From Plesiocystis pacifica SIR-1 (GTDB lineage Bacteria; Myxococcota_A; Polyangia; Nannocystales; Nannocystaceae): a DNA stretch of 36,112 bases. The DNA is taken from contig NZ_ABCS01000095.1 in the NCBI RefSeq assembly GCF_000170895.1, forward strand, positions 1 through 36,112. Direction: 5' to 3'. The translations under genes and the position numbers were made by a program. This document shows, piece after piece, positions 33,198 through 36,112 of this stretch. Within the stretch, counting starts at the first letter, position 1. Every line of letters starts with the position of its first letter. The notes beneath the pieces were generated by a model that made no database searches, had not been told where the DNA came from, and was given only the letters and a program-made list of their open reading frames with translations.

Positions 33198-35296
33198 GGC
33201 GCGCGAAGCTTCGGCTCGCCCTGAGCGCGGCGCTGGGCCTGGGCCTGGCCGTGGGCACGTCGAGCGTCGCCTTCGCCGGGCCGCCCGCGGGCATGCCCGA
33301 CCCCAGCCGCATGTCCGGGATCCCGCGCCCCGATCCCCAGCTCGCGCCGGGCACCGTGACCGTGCGCTGCCTCGACGGGAGCTTCGCCAACCCGGCGATC
33401 GGCGTGACCGTGACCCTCGAGGTCCAGACGGCCGGCGGAGAGACCAAGCGCCTCGAGGCCCAGACCGTCGAGCAGGGCAGGGCGAGCTTCTCGATCGCCG
33501 AGCACATCGGCGCGACGGTGACGGCCTCGGCGACCATCGGCGACGAGCAGCTGCGCTCGCAGAGCTTCGCGCTCACGGCCCAGGCCGGCGTCGCGCTCTT
33601 GCTCGTGCGCCCTGGCAACGGAGCCGGAGCCGGAGCCGGGACGCCGCCCCAGGGCGCCCCGAACCACGGCGGCCAGGGGGCGGTGCCCATGCCGGGCAAG
33701 CCCTTCGCCCTCGCCGGTCGCCCCGCGGGTCAGCTGATCGTCGGCGCCCTCGATCTGGGCCGCAACGCCGAGGGCGAGAAGCAGGGCGAGCTCGGGCCCA
33801 TCGAGGGCATCGAGATTCGCCTCGAGATTCGCCGCCCCGAGGACGCCGCGGACGCGGAGCCCGAGGTCCGCAAGGCGACCTCCGACGCCGAGGGCCGGGT
33901 CAGCTTCGAGGGCCTGCACGAGGCCCTGCCCGCCGGCAGCGTGCTCGTGGTCGAGGCGACCCTCGAAGACGGCGCCGAGCCGACGCGCTCGCAGGAGCTG
34001 ACCGTCGGCGCCCCCGACTTTCGCCTGGGGATCATGGCCTACGCCGTGGTCCTGGCCAAGGGCGCCATGCCTGCCGATGGCGCGGCAGGAGGCGCGCCGA
34101 GCCAGGCGCAGCCCCCGGTCGCCCCGCCGCCGCGCATGGCCTTGCCCGGACCCCGCGTCGACAAGAGCCTGGCCCGCGGCCAGGTCCGCGTGCTGCTCGT
34201 CGACGCCCGCGACAAGCCCGTCGCCAACCAGCTGGTGACGGTGCATAGCAGCCAGACCTCGGGGGACTCGAGCGACCGCAGCGGGACCACCGACGAGCGC
34301 GGCGAGGTGATCATCGACGGGGTCACCGTCGACCAGGACACCCTGGCCCAGGTCCGGGTGGTCTACGACGGCGCGCCCTACAGCTCGACGCTGTTCGAGA
34401 TGCCCGAGGCCCAGGGCGCCATCGTGCCTCTGCGCGTGTTCGAGGCGACCAGCGACCGCCAGCGGGTGCGCAGCGCCCTGCAGATCGACGTGCTCCCCCG
34501 GGAGAACGACTTCGCCTCGGTGACCTTGATGTACGCGGTCTTCGTCGACGGCGACGAGGCCTTTTGGGTGCCCGGGGGCATGCGCCTCCACGCCCCGGAC
34601 GGGACCAAGTCCGTGCACGTGCTGCCCGAGGCCGAGGACTGGCTGTTCCACGACGGCGAGGCCCCCTGGGTCGACGTCGACCGGCCGCTCTTGCCCGGCC
34701 AGGAGATACGCCTGAGCTTCGCCGTGGGCATCCAGCACGACGGCTCGTTGGAGCTCGACTGGAGCGCGCCCTTCCCCCTGGTTCCGGACGCCTCGATCGT
34801 CTCCGTGCCCGCGGAGCTCGACGTCACCCACGGCGTCGCCGGGGCCCCAGAGGTCAACCCCCACGCCGGCCGCGACGGCGGCCCCATCGAGCTCTACAAG
34901 CTCGGCCACGACCGCTTCGTGCCTCGGATCTGCGACTACATGGCCGCCGAGGGTCACGCCTGCAACGTGGGCCTGTGGGGCGGCAGCGACATGAGCGTCG
35001 TCGTCGAGGGGCTGCCGGTGCGCAGCCGAATTTGGCCCTACACGGCGTGGTTCCTCCTCGCCCTGGGGGTGATCGGCACCGGCCTCGGCATCGGCCTGCG
35101 TCCGCGGGTCAGCCCGCGCGAGGCCTTGCTCAAGCGCCGCGACACGCTGATCGCTGCTCTGGTCGAGATGGACGCGACCCAGGCACAGGCGCCCGCGAAG
35201 GCGAGCGCCGAGCGTGGCCGGGAGCGCAAGCGCCTGGTCGAAGCCCTCGATCGGGTCTACCGCCAGCTCGAGGCCCTCGGCGCCGACCAAGGCTGA
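33194..35296 (+). CDS. Large exported, membrane-anchored beta-domain protein in the ccm operon, unknown function
   Basis: A 700-residue protein. A signal peptide (residues 1-28, LALSAALGLGLAVGTSSVAFA) is followed by several beta-sandwich-like repeats: TVRCLDGSFANPAIGVTVTL, GIEIRLEIRRPEDA, VRVLLVDARDKPVANQLVTV. These resemble carboxypeptidase-regulatory/Ig-type domains, separated by Pro/Gly/Ala linkers (~145-175 and 290-325). A further domain (~400-600) includes a lone Cys pair RICDYMAAEGHACN. One membrane segment (~615-638, YTAWFLLALGVIGTGLGIGL) and a cytoplasmic coiled coil (LLKRRDTLIAALVEMDATQ to ERKRLVEALDRVYRQLEAL) close it. It overlaps the CcmI-like gene by four bases and sits directly before ccmA. 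I do not recognise a named family. Position suggests a periplasmic factor for apocytochrome handling. Confidence 0.85.
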   Translation: MRRAKLRLALSAALGLGLAVGTSSVAFAGPPAGMPDPSRMSGIPRPDPQLAPGTVTVRCLDGSFANPAIGVTVTLEVQTAGGETKRLEAQTVEQGRASFSIAEHIGATVTASATIGDEQLRSQSFALTAQAGVALLLVRPGNGAGAGAGTPPQGAPNHGGQGAVPMPGKPFALAGRPAGQLIVGALDLGRNAEGEKQGELGPIEGIEIRLEIRRPEDAADAEPEVRKATSDAEGRVSFEGLHEALPAGSVLVVEATLEDGAEPTRSQELTVGAPDFRLGIMAYAVVLAKGAMPADGAAGGAPSQAQPPVAPPPRMALPGPRVDKSLARGQVRVLLVDARDKPVANQLVTVHSSQTSGDSSDRSGTTDERGEVIIDGVTVDQDTLAQVRVVYDGAPYSSTLFEMPEAQGAIVPLRVFEATSDRQRVRSALQIDVLPRENDFASVTLMYAVFVDGDEAFWVPGGMRLHAPDGTKSVHVLPEAEDWLFHDGEAPWVDVDRPLLPGQEIRLSFAVGIQHDGSLELDWSAPFPLVPDASIVSVPAELDVTHGVAGAPEVNPHAGRDGGPIELYKLGHDRFVPRICDYMAAEGHACNVGLWGGSDMSVVVEGLPVRSRIWPYTAWFLLALGVIGTGLGIGLRPRVSPREALLKRRDTLIAALVEMDATQAQAPAKASAERGRERKRLVEALDRVYRQLEALGADQG

Positions 35297-35297
35297 G

Positions 35298-36026
35298 TTG
35301 CCCGTGAGTCCGTCCGCGAGCGTGCTGCCCGTCGAGCTGCGCCAGATCCGGCGTCGCTTTGGCCGCAAGGCCGTGCTCCGCGGCGTCGATCTGCGCGTCG
35401 AGTCCGGGGAGATCGTCGCCCTGCTCGGGGCCAACGGCGCGGGCAAGACCACGCTCTTCTCCATCCTCGTCGGTCTGCTGCAGCCCGACGAGGGGGCGCG
35501 CTGCTTCGCGGGCGCGGTCCACGAGGACATCGGCGTCGAGCTGCGTCGACGGCTGGCGTGGCTGGCCCACAGCCCGCAGCTCTACGGTCTGCTCAGCGCC
35601 CGGGAGAACGTCGAGCTCTTCGTCGAGCTCGCGGGCCACGCCAGCACCAAGGCCGAGCTCGAGCCGACGGCGGTGCTCACCCGCTTGGGCCTGGGCGAGG
35701 TCGTCGAGCGTCCGGTGCAGACCTTCTCCCGGGGCATGGCGCAGCGCGTGGCCCTGGCGCGGGCCCTGGCCCTCGAGCCCGAGCTGCTGATCCTCGACGA
35801 GCCCTTCACCGCCCTCGATCGCAGCGGCCGGGGCCTGCTCGCCGAGCTGCTCCGCGCCGAGGCGAAGGGGGGCGCTGCCATCTTGTTGTCGAGCCACGAC
35901 CTGGACATGGTCGCGGGCGTCGTCGATCGGGCCTTGATGCTCGACGAGGGCGTGATTCGCAGCGAGGTCGCGCGGGAGCCTGGAGAGGGCGTCGAGGCCT
36001 TCCGCGCGAAGCTCGCCGCGATGTGA
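35298..36026 (+). CDS. ccmA: ABC transporter ATP-binding protein, probable CcmA
   Basis: A 242-residue ATPase subunit. Walker A is GANGAGKT (44-51), the Q-loop region is AHSPQLYGLLSARENVELF, the signature is FSRGMAQRVALARAL (from 143), Walker B is LLILDEPF (163-170) and the switch His is His200 (SSHDLD). Size and sequence fit CcmA, which with CcmB and CcmC releases heme-loaded CcmE. Other ABC families are similar, and the call rests on the ccm context. TTG at 35298 was chosen because aagg lies five bases upstream; GTG at 35304 is equally in frame. CcmB and CcmC are not in the window. Confidence 0.85.
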   Translation: MPVSPSASVLPVELRQIRRRFGRKAVLRGVDLRVESGEIVALLGANGAGKTTLFSILVGLLQPDEGARCFAGAVHEDIGVELRRRLAWLAHSPQLYGLLSARENVELFVELAGHASTKAELEPTAVLTRLGLGEVVERPVQTFSRGMAQRVALARALALEPELLILDEPFTALDRSGRGLLAELLRAEAKGGAAILLSSHDLDMVAGVVDRALMLDEGVIRSEVAREPGEGVEAFRAKLAAM

Positions 36027-36112
36027 GCCTCGCGTTCCCGGAAAACCATGACCCATGAAGAATTCATGGGATGATGTAAGATTATATCTGACATGTAGCA
36101 TTTTACGTACAT
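36023..36112 (+). other. Possible ccmB start cut off by an AT-rich end with a palindrome
   Basis: A GTG overlaps the ccmA stop in the GTGA pattern used by several gene pairs here, and reads SLAFPENHDP before a stop. From about 36045 the base composition falls from ~70% GC to mostly A/T. A perfect palindrome cccatgaa-gaa-ttcatggg lies at 36052-36070. The change of composition suggests a junction with foreign or misjoined sequence, so ccmB may be interrupted here. Confidence 0.35.

Overview
The window is about 70% GC or more. It reads as a piece of a myxobacterial genome, most like the Nannocystis/Enhygromyxa side of the group. The main clues are a protein with two VWA-like domains and a MYXO-CTERM-type sorting tail, lipoproteins with long Thr/Glu/Ser-rich spacers, and an alternative complex III plus A2-type caa3 oxidase locus. 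The taxonomic call is an inference from gene content. No tRNA, rRNA, CRISPR array, insertion sequence or phage gene was seen.

Positions 1-12152 are accessory. They hold a decayed membrane-protein gene (minus strand, 17-700), a hybrid sensor kinase, an ECF sigma factor coupled to a polytopic membrane protein, a lipoprotein hydrolase coupled to a small outer-membrane-like protein, and a Cys-rich lipoprotein. Three minus-strand genes follow (VWA/MYXO-CTERM protein, polysaccharide deacetylase, YheT-like hydrolase), then a second decayed gene (11462-12010).

Positions 12153-28614 are a respiratory supercluster on the plus strand. A Cys-rich anchored protein of unknown function overlaps ctaB (heme O synthase), followed by a Sco protein and a monoheme cytochrome c lipoprotein. 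After a 269-base gap with a candidate promoter come actA-actB-actC-actD-actE-actF (alternative complex III), a membrane protein with an Ala/Pro/Glu/Lys tail, a second Sco protein, and ctaC-ctaD-ctaE-ctaF (caa3 oxidase). A strong intrinsic terminator (28645-28678) closes the unit. ACIII would oxidise quinol and pass electrons through heme c domains to caa3, while CtaB and the Sco proteins supply heme O/A precursor and copper. The last gene, ctaF, is out of frame with its natural-looking end.

Positions 28925-36026 hold moaA and then a cytochrome c maturation unit: ccmE, ccmF, a CcmI-like protein, a 700-residue exported protein of unknown function, and a CcmA-like ATPase. CcmE carries the CxxxY heme-binding variant instead of HxxxY, and no CcmH or CcmG is encoded here. 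This resembles the known 'System I*' branch. The 700-residue protein is the best candidate for an undescribed component. The final ~65 bases turn abruptly AT-rich with a perfect palindrome, just where ccmB would be expected to begin.
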